This document shows, piece by piece, positions 35,184 through 43,048 of a stretch of 64,000 nucleotides of DNA (the stretch's first letter is position 1; every line of letters begins with the position of its first letter). The notes under the pieces were generated by a model that searched no databases, was not told where the DNA came from, and was given only the letters and a program-made list of their open reading frames with translations. The translations under genes were made by a program, and so were the position numbers. Source of the stretch: Paenibacillus spiritus (GTDB lineage: Bacteria; Bacillota; Bacilli; Paenibacillales; Paenibacillaceae); NCBI RefSeq assembly GCF_008710135.1, contig NZ_VYKK01000015.1, forward strand, positions 1 to 64,000. The letters run 5' to 3'.

Positions 35184-37073
35184 ATGCCAAAAATACTTCG
35201 TATCCTCAAGGGGCTGCCCTTGATGCTGCTGGCGGCTGCGCTGCTTCTGGGCAGCGCCTGGACCCCGCCCGCCGCAGCCGCGGCGGCGGGAGAGCCGGAC
35301 GTCAGGCTGATCCTCGGAGACACGTCGCTGTCTCCGGGAGAGGCGGCTTCCGTGCCGGTGAAGATCGTCGCGGCCCGGGGCGTCTCTTCCTATAATGTTC
35401 AGATCGAGTATGATCCGGCCCGCATTCAGGTAACCGGCATCACCCCGATCTACGGGAATGCGGACCCGGCGCTGGGCGCTTCGGACCCCAAGGGCTATTT
35501 CACTTCCCGAATCGACAGCAAGGAAGGAACCGTCCGCGCCGCCTGGCTGGACACGAGTGCGGGCAGCGCTGCGGAGCATCCCCTTGCAGGTGAACAGGTG
35601 CTGTTCATCGTTGAAGTGAAGGCGGTCGGCCCGGTAGGCGGGACCGCCCTGAAGCTGCCGGCAGGCAATTCAGAAGAGCTGCTGTTCGCAGGCTCCGCCT
35701 TCGGCGAGAATGCTCTTCCCGATATTCTCTCCGTCCTGGTTACCGGGGGGAATGTCAGCGTCATCTCGGCCAGCCGGGACAACGGGCCGGCGGCCACCCC
35801 GAAGCCGGCCGCAGTCAAGGTATATCTGAACGGGCAGGAGCAGCCCTCCTATGCCGAAGCTTCGAGCACGGCGGATGGATCGCGCACGGTCACACAGATT
35901 AAGGTGGACAACACGAAAGCGCTGGAGCTGATTGAACAGGAGAATCAGAGCCGGTTGACGCTGGCCCTGGAGAATTCTTCGGCGGACCGTGTGGTCGGCG
36001 TGTTGAATGGGACGCTGGTCAAAGCAATGGAAGGCAAGGGAGCGGAAATGGAAGTAAAGACCGCTTTTGCTTCCTATGTGCTGCCTGCGAAGATGATCCG
36101 AATTGACAAGGTAGCCGAGCAGCTGAAGGCGGCGGATTCGCTCTCCGACATTACCATCTCCGTTGCGATGGAAGAAGCGGACGCGGCTTCGGCGTCGAAG
36201 GCGGGAGCGGCCGCCGGGAAGCAGGGCGTAGCATTGGCGGCAACGCCGGTGGAATTCACGGTCGCAGCGGAGTATGGCGGCCAGCGTGTCAATATTGACC
36301 AGTTCAGCGGTTATGTGGAACGGAGCATTGCCGTTCCGGCGGGAGTCGATGCTTCCAAGATCACGACCGCAGCTGTTCTGTCGAAGGACGGCGTGCTGAA
36401 ACATATTCCGACCCGGATTATCCGCGAAACCGACGGCAGTTATGCGGCGATCATCAACAGCATGAGCAACAGTCTCTATACGCTGATCTGGAATGAGGCT
36501 TCGCTGACGGATCTGGCTAAGCACTGGAGCCGGGCCGATGTCTCCGACCTGGCTTCGCGGATGATCGTTCAGGGCGATGTTCAGGGCCGCTTCCAGCCGA
36601 ATCGCATGATCAGCCGCGCCGAATTCGCGGCGGTGCTGATGCGCGGACTGGGGCTCTATAACGGAGAGAGCGATGGAAAGAGCGCCGCTCTGCCCAAGGA
36701 CGTTCCGTCAGCAAGCTGGTATGCGGCCACTGTCCGCTCCGCCCAGGCGTACGGGCTGGTAAGCGGGTATGCCGACGGCAGCTTCCAACCGGCGGCTTCC
36801 ATCAGCCGCGCCGAAGCGGCGGCGATTCTGAACCGGGCGGCGGCACTGCGCGGCGGCGTGCAGGAGCAGGCGGGAGCAGCCAATGTGCTGAAGGCATACC
36901 GCGACGGCGGGCGCGTCGGCGCATGGGCGCAGCAGGCGGTTGCGTCTGCCGTGAACGCCGGCTGGATTAAGGGCAGCGGCGGCGAGCTGAAGCCGAATGC
37001 GGCTCTGACCCGCGCCGAAGCGGCAGCTATGATCCGCAGGCTCTTGGTACAGAACGAACTGATTAATTCCTAA
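35184..37073 (+). CDS. Cohesin-domain S-layer-homology anchoring protein
   Basis: A 629-residue exported protein. The signal peptide is about 1-35. Residues 38-195 form a cohesin domain (VRLILGDTSLSPGEAASVPVKI, SSYNVQIEYDPARIQVTGI). A middle beta-rich region (205-440) follows, then three SLH repeats (about 446-495, 508-560, 573-625), each with the family's RAEFAAVL or RAEAAA core, which bind pyruvylated wall polymer. GGAGG precedes the ATG. Cohesins bind dockerins, and the preceding gene carries a dockerin, so the operon looks self-contained: this protein holds the partner to the cell surface. The two have not been shown to bind. Confidence 0.85.
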   Translation: MPKILRILKGLPLMLLAAALLLGSAWTPPAAAAAAGEPDVRLILGDTSLSPGEAASVPVKIVAARGVSSYNVQIEYDPARIQVTGITPIYGNADPALGASDPKGYFTSRIDSKEGTVRAAWLDTSAGSAAEHPLAGEQVLFIVEVKAVGPVGGTALKLPAGNSEELLFAGSAFGENALPDILSVLVTGGNVSVISASRDNGPAATPKPAAVKVYLNGQEQPSYAEASSTADGSRTVTQIKVDNTKALELIEQENQSRLTLALENSSADRVVGVLNGTLVKAMEGKGAEMEVKTAFASYVLPAKMIRIDKVAEQLKAADSLSDITISVAMEEADAASASKAGAAAGKQGVALAATPVEFTVAAEYGGQRVNIDQFSGYVERSIAVPAGVDASKITTAAVLSKDGVLKHIPTRIIRETDGSYAAIINSMSNSLYTLIWNEASLTDLAKHWSRADVSDLASRMIVQGDVQGRFQPNRMISRAEFAAVLMRGLGLYNGESDGKSAALPKDVPSASWYAATVRSAQAYGLVSGYADGSFQPAASISRAEAAAILNRAAALRGGVQEQAGAANVLKAYRDGGRVGAWAQQAVASAVNAGWIKGSGGELKPNAALTRAEAAAMIRRLLVQNELINS

Positions 37074-37102
37074 CGATCTGCTCTAACTATCCTTAACAGC
37101 AG

Positions 37103-37149
37103 GAAGATCCCCGATCCCGTGAGAGAGATTGGGGGTCTTCTTCTCGTTT
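37103..37149 (+). terminator. Terminator of dockerin-cohesin operon
   Basis: GAAGATCCCCGATC pairs with GATTGGGGGTCTTC (two wobble positions), followed by a T-rich tail. Confidence 0.75.
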
Positions 37150-37234
37150 CAGCGAAAAACAGGAAAGGATAAAACTGGATAATGTCGAATAGATTCATGT
37201 GAAAGAGAAGAAGGAACTTGGGGGGAGTATACGA

Positions 37235-37621
37235 ATGAATGCTGTGACGGAGTACTATGAACGCTATAATGAGGCTGAAAGACTGACCGGGACCAATACA
37301 GGAAGGTTGGAGTTCATGACCACCACGCATCTGCTGGACCGGCATTTTGATCGGGGCGCTTCCATTCTGGAGCTGGGCGCGGGTGCGGGCATTTATTCTC
37401 TGTATTACGGAGCCCGGATCGAGCGAACGTTCGCGGAAGGGAAGACCGTGAAGCTGGCGCATGCGGCCGCGGACGGCGTCGGCAGGTTGATGGAAGAAGT
37501 CATTGACGGTTTGTCCGCGGAACAATTTGATATCTGGAGCGAGTATAACCTGAAGACCTGCGAAGAGCCGTCGCTGCTTGGAATCAGCAACCATGCGCTC
37601 TATGTGGGCCGAAAGATTTGA
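37235..37621 (+). pseudogene. SAM-dependent methyltransferase with large internal deletion
   Basis: A 128-residue frame begins like a class I methyltransferase (MNAVTEYYERYNE, then ILELGAGAGIYSLYY, the glycine-rich SAM loop) and ends like the same family (GISNHALYVGRK). The central part of the Rossmann domain is missing: family members are about 250-270 residues. The sequence jumps from YYGARIERTF to a C-terminal helix. The deletion is in frame, so a protein may still be made, but it lacks the catalytic half. GGGGGGAG precedes the ATG. It sits beside another truncated gene. Confidence 0.7.
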
Positions 37622-37631
37622 AGGGGGCCGG

Positions 37632-37976
37632 ATGATGAGGAAACGAACGGCAGCCCTGCTGCTTCTTCTGACCGTACTGATGGCAGCGGGCGGGTATGCC
37701 GTCCATACGCGTACCGGACCCGACCGTTACGAGAAGAAGGGAAATCTGCTATGGCGTGACGGAAGGGTCTACCGGCTGGTCGACGTGGTGGAAGACTCGG
37801 AACGGAAGAGCATCGGCAATACGGTCGGAATTGCGGTTGAAGGCCGGCGCACCTGGACGGACTGGGTCTTCCCTACTTGGATCATGGAGTTCAAGCAGGA
37901 CCCTGGGCATGAGCGTCTTTTTGTCCGGGGCCTCATGGATAACGGCGCGGTGTACCGGCTGGAACAGAAGGAATAG
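37632..37976 (+). CDS. Hypothetical small exported or membrane-anchored protein
   Basis: A 114-residue protein with an N-terminal hydrophobic segment (residues 5-24) after MMRKR, then a soluble domain rich in strands (KGNLLWRDGRVYRLVDVVED, WIMEFKQD). There is no lipobox cysteine. AAGGGGG precedes the ATG pair. It lies 10 bases after the deleted methyltransferase gene. I do not recognise a family. Confidence 0.65.
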   Translation: MMRKRTAALLLLLTVLMAAGGYAVHTRTGPDRYEKKGNLLWRDGRVYRLVDVVEDSERKSIGNTVGIAVEGRRTWTDWVFPTWIMEFKQDPGHERLFVRGLMDNGAVYRLEQKE

Positions 37977-37991
37977 AAGGGGGCTGCCAGA

Positions 37992-38111
37992 ATGAATGGG
38001 ATTGAGGCGGTGAGTCTGGATCTGTTCCAGACGCTGGTCCGGGCGATGATCCCGGCCTGGTGCGAGGCTTATGGAGAATGCCTGCTGGTCTCGCAAGTTA
38101 ACAGGAAATGA
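37992..38111 (+). pseudogene. HAD-family hydrolase N-terminal remnant
   Basis: A 39-codon frame starting MNGIEAVSLDLFQTLV, which is HAD motif I as found in full-length haloacid-dehalogenase-type hydrolases, continues for only about 12 matching residues before an unrelated tail and a stop. Functional members exceed 200 residues. A ribosome site (AAGGGGGC) is still present. It overlaps the leader of the next gene. With the methyltransferase deletion nearby, it marks a decaying patch. Confidence 0.6.
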
Positions 38112-38123
38112 GGAGAATAAACG

Positions 38124-38594
38124 GTGAGCGACGATAAAGACAGCCGGTTGGACCACCTCCGGGCCAAGCTGGATGCCCAGGGAGCGGACTATGCGATTAT
38201 CCGACACGAGAAGCCGATCCGAAGCGCGCGCGAAGGCGCGGCCTTCTTCGGCATTGAGCCGGGACAGACGGCTCCGACGCTGATCGGAGTTACTACGGAG
38301 GGCTGCTTTGCCCTGATTGTTCCGGGGGATTGCGGGCCAATCGACTGGGATCTGCTGAAGCCGGTGCTGGGAGCGGAGACGGTGCAAATGGCTTCTCCGG
38401 CCGAAGCCGAGACGGCGACAGGCAGCAGGGTAGGCGATATATCCCTGATTCAAGCCGGCCTGCCCGTCGTGCTGCATCGCGGCTTGTTCCGCTATGAGGC
38501 GGTATACGGCGGGACGGGAGTATCCGGGTCGACGCTGCGCATCCGGCCGGAAGATCTGGAACGGGCAGTCAAGGTCGCCGGATATCTGGAATAA
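38124..38594 (+). CDS. YbaK/ProX-type aminoacyl-tRNA deacylase
   Basis: A 156-residue single-domain protein of the YbaK/ProRS-associated family, which hydrolyses mischarged aminoacyl-tRNA, for example Cys-tRNA(Pro). Family features include the HEKPIRSAREGAAFFGIEPGQ region and GVSGSTLRI near the C-terminus. The family's usual catalytic lysine is not clearly placed, so specificity is uncertain. The GTG at 38124 is preceded by GAGGAG. Confidence 0.75.
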   Translation: MSDDKDSRLDHLRAKLDAQGADYAIIRHEKPIRSAREGAAFFGIEPGQTAPTLIGVTTEGCFALIVPGDCGPIDWDLLKPVLGAETVQMASPAEAETATGSRVGDISLIQAGLPVVLHRGLFRYEAVYGGTGVSGSTLRIRPEDLERAVKVAGYLE

Positions 38595-38724
38595 AAAGGG
38601 TACCGGATGAGGAGACCTGTCATTACTTGGCCGTAAGGGCCCGTACATATTTCCTTCGCCGAAATCAAAGAATGAGCCTTACAGGCAGAACATTCTTCAC
38701 TTGAAGCAGAAGGAGGAAGACGGG

Positions 38725-39606
38725 ATGAGAAGCAGAGAAGGCAGTGCGGGAAGGCGTTTGCGGGCCGGAGCAAGGTGGGCGGCGGCGCTGATGCTGGGGG
38801 CGGCGGTTATGGGGATGGGGCCGGAGGCTTACGCGCTCGGCCCGGAAGACCGTGCGGGCGTTCCGCAGGGGGGGGAGACAGGCGTCGCCTCTGCGGCGGA
38901 CGTCAGCCGGATGGCGATCATCATTGATGATCTCGGCAACGGCATGAAGGGCACCGACGAGATGTTCAAGCTGCCGATGAAGCTGACGGTGGCGGTCATG
39001 CCCTTTCTGCCGACCACCAAGGCCGACGCCGCCCGCGCGCACAAGCGGGGCGACGATGTGCTGCTGCATCTGCCGATGGAGCCCCGGCAGGGCAAGCCGG
39101 AATGGCTGGGTCCCGGGGCGGTGCTGGCCCGCATGAGCGACGGCGAAGTGCGCAAGCGGGTCGAAGCGGCGCTGGACGATGTGCCGTATGCCATCGGCAT
39201 CAACAACCATATGGGCTCGAAGGTCACCGGCGACGAGCGGGTGATGCGGATTATTTTGGACGTATGCCGGGAGAGAGGCCTGTTCTTCGTGGACAGCAAG
39301 ACCAACTACCGCTCGGTCGTCGGCCGGATGGCGCTGGAGATGGGGCTGCCGAAGGTGGAGAACCAGATCTTCCTCGACGATATCCATACCGCCGGCCATG
39401 TGTCGAAGCAGATGTCGCTGGCGGGCAAGATGGCCCGGGACAACCGGTTCTGCATTACGATCGGACATGTAGGGGTTCAGGGGCGGCAGACGGCTGCCGG
39501 CATCCGGACCGGATATGAGTCGCTTAAGAACCAAGTGGTCTTCGTGGGCATTTCCGATCTGCTGCGGGAAGAGTGGCATTGGACGCCCAAGCCGCTGCTC
39601 CCCTAG
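38725..39606 (+). CDS. Divergent polysaccharide deacetylase (DUF610/YibQ)
   Basis: A 293-residue exported protein. The signal peptide (about 1-40) is followed by the domain beginning MAIIIDDLGNGMKGTDEM, with LLHLPMEP, GINNHMGSKVT and FFVDSKT, matching the divergent polysaccharide deacetylase family, a carbohydrate-esterase-4-like fold of unknown substrate. The ATG at 38725 has AAGGAGG upstream; a TTG earlier in frame was rejected. It is convergent with the amidase gene, the two stops being 4 bases apart, with no room for a separate terminator. Confidence 0.88.
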   Translation: MRSREGSAGRRLRAGARWAAALMLGAAVMGMGPEAYALGPEDRAGVPQGGETGVASAADVSRMAIIIDDLGNGMKGTDEMFKLPMKLTVAVMPFLPTTKADAARAHKRGDDVLLHLPMEPRQGKPEWLGPGAVLARMSDGEVRKRVEAALDDVPYAIGINNHMGSKVTGDERVMRIILDVCRERGLFFVDSKTNYRSVVGRMALEMGLPKVENQIFLDDIHTAGHVSKQMSLAGKMARDNRFCITIGHVGVQGRQTAAGIRTGYESLKNQVVFVGISDLLREEWHWTPKPLLP

Positions 39607-39610
39607 AGCG

Positions 39611-40342
39611 TTACAGCTCCATCAGATAAGCGGCGATGCCGGTCGCAATGGCTTCGGCCAGCGCCTCCTGCCCCTTGGGCGTCGTCAGCTTCTCCCGGTC
39701 TGCCGGGCTGCTGACGAATCCGGCCTCTACGATGACGGTCGGCGCCGAAATCCGGTTCAGCAGGTAGAAGGGCTTGCCCTGCACCGGATCGGCCTGGGTG
39801 CCGTACAGCGTATTGAGCTGCTCCTGGATCGCTTCGGCCAGCATGAAGCTTCGGCCCTCTTGGCGGTAGAGGACCAGCGGACCGTGCTTGACCGGCGACT
39901 TGGCCCAGTTCACATGAATGCTGACGACCAGGGAGGCGGGCAGCGTCTCGGCCAGCTCTTTGCGCTGGGCCAGGTCCCGCATATGCCGGGAACGGCTGCG
40001 GAGCCACCGGTTGTCTTCGCTGGGCGCATAATCCCCGAACCGGTTCAGCACGGTGTCGAAGCCGTCGCTGCGCAGCAGCAGGAAGAGCTTGCGGGAGATG
40101 GCGAGCGTGATGTCCTTCTCGAGAATTTTGCCGTGGGATGTGCCTCCGTCAATGCCGCCGTGCCCGGCGTCGATCAGGATGATGCGGTGGCCGTGGCCGA
40201 TCAGCGTCTCCCGGTGTCCCGATTCCGGAGAGGCGGCGTCGGCGGTTCCGAAGGGCGGCAGAAGCAGGGTCGTCAGCAGAGAGGACGCAAGCAGCAGCGT
40301 CCGTCCGATCGGTCGAAGCGGGACGAGAAATCGGTCACTCAA
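39611..40342 (-). CDS. N-acetylmuramoyl-L-alanine amidase, CwlD-like
   Basis: A 243-residue exported Amidase_3 enzyme. Zinc ligands are H61 (DAGHGG), E75 (ILEKDITL) and H143 (SIHVNW), and the catalytic glutamate is E206 (VEAGFVS). The signal peptide is about 1-37, and there is no wall-binding domain. Length and spacing resemble CwlD, which with PdaA makes muramic lactam in spore cortex; a deacetylase-like gene lies convergent to it. The TTG start at 40342 is set by AGGAGGG eight bases upstream. The sporulation role is inferred. Confidence 0.85.
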   Translation of the reverse strand: MSDRFLVPLRPIGRTLLLASSLLTTLLLPPFGTADAASPESGHRETLIGHGHRIILIDAGHGGIDGGTSHGKILEKDITLAISRKLFLLLRSDGFDTVLNRFGDYAPSEDNRWLRSRSRHMRDLAQRKELAETLPASLVVSIHVNWAKSPVKHGPLVLYRQEGRSFMLAEAIQEQLNTLYGTQADPVQGKPFYLLNRISAPTVIVEAGFVSSPADREKLTTPKGQEALAEAIATGIAAYLMEL

Positions 40343-40523
40343 GGCAGGTTCCCTCCTGAGGATAGAGTGGGAGCGGTTCCGTCCGGTCGGCTGGCCGCTT
40401 CGGAGCGCTTCTGTTAGATTGTTCCCCGGCAGGCAGAATTATTCATGTCACTCCCGAATGAGCCGGGTCCCCGACGGACATCCTTATTGTATAGGATGCC
40501 GGAAGCGGATGGAGGGATGAGAC

Positions 40524-40706
40524 ATGGCTTCGGACGGAGAAGAGCTGGTCCGGTTCATTACCGAGAGGATGGTGGTCGCCATGGACCGACCGCGCACCGC
40601 GGAGCGGGTGCGGCCGGTCCGGCAGCCCTGGAGCGAGCGGTGGTTCGGCATGCTGCCGCTGGGCTGGTCGGTATGGAGGGCAAGCAGAGAAGAACGGCGC
40701 CGGTAG
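40524..40706 (+). CDS. yqzE: YqzE-like small protein
   Basis: A 60-residue basic protein. The pattern ELVRFITERMVVAMDRPR then QPWSERWFGMLPLGWSVW matches the small YqzE family of Bacilli (B. subtilis yqzE sits near the comG operon). Function unknown. GGAGGGATGAG precedes the ATG. It is isolated between the amidase and a terminator-like hairpin; no comG genes are present. Confidence 0.7.
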   Translation: MASDGEELVRFITERMVVAMDRPRTAERVRPVRQPWSERWFGMLPLGWSVWRASREERRR

Positions 40707-40753
40707 CCGTACGCCCTCTTCGCGGAGGGCAGATGCCCAAGCCAAGAAGCACC

Positions 40754-40796
40754 AAGAAGGCCCCCTGATTCCCGTTAACGGGCAGGGGGCCTTCTT
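40754..40796. terminator. Bidirectional terminator-like hairpin
   Basis: AAGAAGGCCCCCTG (40754-40767) pairs with CAGGGGGCCTTCTT (40783-40796). The loop can itself fold (CCCGTTAACGGG). It lies between convergent genes. Confidence 0.7.
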
Positions 40797-40824
40797 ATGT
40801 CCCTAATCTTATGTCCATAATGGA

Positions 40825-41856
40825 TCAGGGCTGCGCTGGGTAAGCCTGCAGGGTCCCTGCCCGGAGCAGCGAAGCCAGCGGCAGCATCCGCTGACCGCCG
40901 GGTCCGGCAGCGGCGTATAAAACCTCCGCTCCGTCCGTGGGCTCCCCGGCGGGGGTCCACGCCTGGCAACCTGTGACTGCCAGCGGGCCGCTGCCCGTTC
41001 CATTCGTGCCCGAAGCCCGGAAGACCAGGGCAGGCGAAGTGCGAAGCAGCGCGACGAGCTCGGCTCCCGAGGACGGGCGAAGCCGGGGGGCGGACAGCCA
41101 GAAGAGATTGTCGTAAGGGTCGTCCGCCGGCGCTTCGGCTCGAAGGACGGTCTGCGGCGAATAGCGGTCTGCGTTCCCGGAAGTGAGTATCCCTGTCAGA
41201 ACCGGTGCGTTCGCCGCCTCGCCGGAATCGGGAGATGGAGCCGCCGCAGAGACGGGAAGGAGTTCCGGCTGAACGGCACTGACGAGCAGCTCCCTGGAGC
41301 CGTTGTCCAGTCTCCAGTAAGGCAGGATTCCGTTGTAGCAGGGCGTCAGCCGCCAGCTTCCGGAAGAGAGGGAAGAGAGAAGGAGTCCGTTCCGCGCGGA
41401 GAAGGCGCGGAGTGCTTCCAGATCGTAGGGCAGGCCGCTGCTGCCCGCTCCGTATTCCGAGAGCGCATAGCCGCCGTCCTCTGCTGCGGTGACGATAAGA
41501 TAGCCGACGCGCCGGCCGTCCGCCGTCAACTGGACAAGCCAGCCGTGCGTGCCGGGTCCAAGCGGGTAGACGGAAGGCTTCGCGCCGATCCAGGAACCGT
41601 AGGGCTCCTGCTGCGAGAGCTTGTCCACAGCCGCCTGCACGAAGGCAAGCAGCCGGACGGAAGGGGCGGCATCTGCGGTCGGCGCCGGAAGCGAGACGGG
41701 AGCGGGATGGACGGCGGCCGCCGCAGGCGGCGCGCCAACGGCCGAGACGGGACCGCAGGCGGCGGCCAGTCCCGCAAGCAGTGCAAGTCCGGCAAACGCG
41801 AGACGAAGGCTGAAGCCGCAAAGGCCGTCCTTGGGAGGATGCGGATGGATAGGCAA
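40825..41856 (-). CDS. Secreted or lipoprotein-like protein, unknown
   Basis: A 343-residue protein with an N-terminal hydrophobic segment (residues 16-33, LAFAGLALLAGLAAACGP) ending in a possible lipobox cysteine. An Ala/Pro-rich linker follows, then a domain with WLVQLTADGRRVGYLIVTAAEDGGYALSEYG that recalls a periplasmic beta-sheet fold. No enzyme motif is recognised. The start is uncertain: TTG at 41856 follows GGTGATC very closely. Codon use is typical for the genome. Confidence 0.65.
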   Translation of the reverse strand: MPIHPHPPKDGLCGFSLRLAFAGLALLAGLAAACGPVSAVGAPPAAAAVHPAPVSLPAPTADAAPSVRLLAFVQAAVDKLSQQEPYGSWIGAKPSVYPLGPGTHGWLVQLTADGRRVGYLIVTAAEDGGYALSEYGAGSSGLPYDLEALRAFSARNGLLLSSLSSGSWRLTPCYNGILPYWRLDNGSRELLVSAVQPELLPVSAAAPSPDSGEAANAPVLTGILTSGNADRYSPQTVLRAEAPADDPYDNLFWLSAPRLRPSSGAELVALLRTSPALVFRASGTNGTGSGPLAVTGCQAWTPAGEPTDGAEVLYAAAGPGGQRMLPLASLLRAGTLQAYPAQP

Positions 41857-41968
41857 GGGATCACCGACTTTCTAAGTTCTGTTATCCAGTGTAGAACAGC
41901 GCAGTCAAAAAGACTGTTGCTTGCTGTCGCGCGGCCGAACCTGTACCGGGCGATCTTTTTGACCGGAT

Positions 41969-43048
41969 TTAGCGAGCGGGGTCGGACCAGGACTTTCTCA
42001 GGTAGAACAGCCCGCAGACCAGGGCGGTAACGTCGATATGAGGCTCGTACTGCCACAGGGTCTCCCGCCGCCGCCCGTCGTACTGTTCCTGGACCGCCGC
42101 GCGTTTCGCCTCGTCGGGCTCCTTCAGCAGCTCGGCATAATACCCGTCAATCAGCTCCAGCTCGGCGGCCAGTCGGCTTCTCGCCGCCTCCGCCCAGCCG
42201 TAGTCCAGTCCGGCGAGCCGGTCCGTCAGATTCTGCTCCAGCACCTTCGCGCCCTCTTCCAAGGTGAGGCCCGCCGGTTCAATATGCACATTCTCCGGAA
42301 GCCTGGGCGTCAGCTCCAGCCGGTTCAGCCGTTCATCGAACGTTTCGGCGACGCGCCCGTCCAGCAGCGACACGCCGAGCATATGCAGCTCTTCCCGCTT
42401 CAGATCGCAGCGGAATCCCACCTTGAAGCAGACGGCGAGCCAGGGCTCGTAAGCCGCCGAGAACAGCGTGGTTCTCTGCCGGACCCCGGGCTGCTCGAAC
42501 AGCTGGAGCATCCGGCCTTCCTCGCGGGAGGCGGCCCAGATCTGACGCAGCCGGCGGCTGCCGAAGGTAACATCCTCCCGGCGGATCAGCCCGGGGCCGA
42601 GGCGGGGTACCATCGGCGTCACGCCGAAATACCGGGCCAGGATGCCCTCCTGCGGCGCGGGCTGCGGCTGCTCCTGCATTCCCTCGTACGGCTCCCTCTC
42701 CTGCTGCTCCTCACCCGGCGCGGTCCCGGGCGTCTGCTGCACGGCCGGTGCCCGCTGCGTTTGCTGCGGAGTCCCGGGGGCATTCCGCGGAGGAACCTGG
42801 GGAGCTCCCTCCGCCGCCATCCGGTCGTACTTCTCGGGATCAAACACGAAGGTGAAGGAGAGGGTCTGGGGCTCGGCGCCGGTCCGGTCCACGAACCCCC
42901 AATAATAGGGACGGTCGGTCAGCATCCGGTCGGCCCTCGGAGACAGCTTGACGGTAACATGGGCGGGCGATTTCTCCAGAATCATGCATTCGGTCGCCGC
43001 CAGATAATCCAGCACCTGCCGGGCGACTGCGCGTGAACTCATCGTCAT
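41969..43048 (-). CDS. yqhG: YqhG-family protein
   Basis: A 359-residue protein. N- and C-terminal domains are joined by a Gln/Pro/Glu-rich linker (about 80-135). FTFVFDPEKYDRMAAEG and the C-terminal WQYEPHIDVTALVCGLFYLRKSW match YqhG as found beside YqhH in Bacilli. No catalytic motif is known. It starts on the last bases of the helicase gene (ATGA overlap), so the two are translationally coupled and may work together. Confidence 0.78.
   Translation of the reverse strand: MTMSSRAVARQVLDYLAATECMILEKSPAHVTVKLSPRADRMLTDRPYYWGFVDRTGAEPQTLSFTFVFDPEKYDRMAAEGAPQVPPRNAPGTPQQTQRAPAVQQTPGTAPGEEQQEREPYEGMQEQPQPAPQEGILARYFGVTPMVPRLGPGLIRREDVTFGSRRLRQIWAASREEGRMLQLFEQPGVRQRTTLFSAAYEPWLAVCFKVGFRCDLKREELHMLGVSLLDGRVAETFDERLNRLELTPRLPENVHIEPAGLTLEEGAKVLEQNLTDRLAGLDYGWAEAARSRLAAELELIDGYYAELLKEPDEAKRAAVQEQYDGRRRETLWQYEPHIDVTALVCGLFYLRKSWSDPAR

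Noticed and set aside
30981..37073. Cellulosome scaffold and enzyme
   Set aside because: A single cohesin and a dockerin protein with no catalytic or carbohydrate-binding module; only the joining principle is shared.
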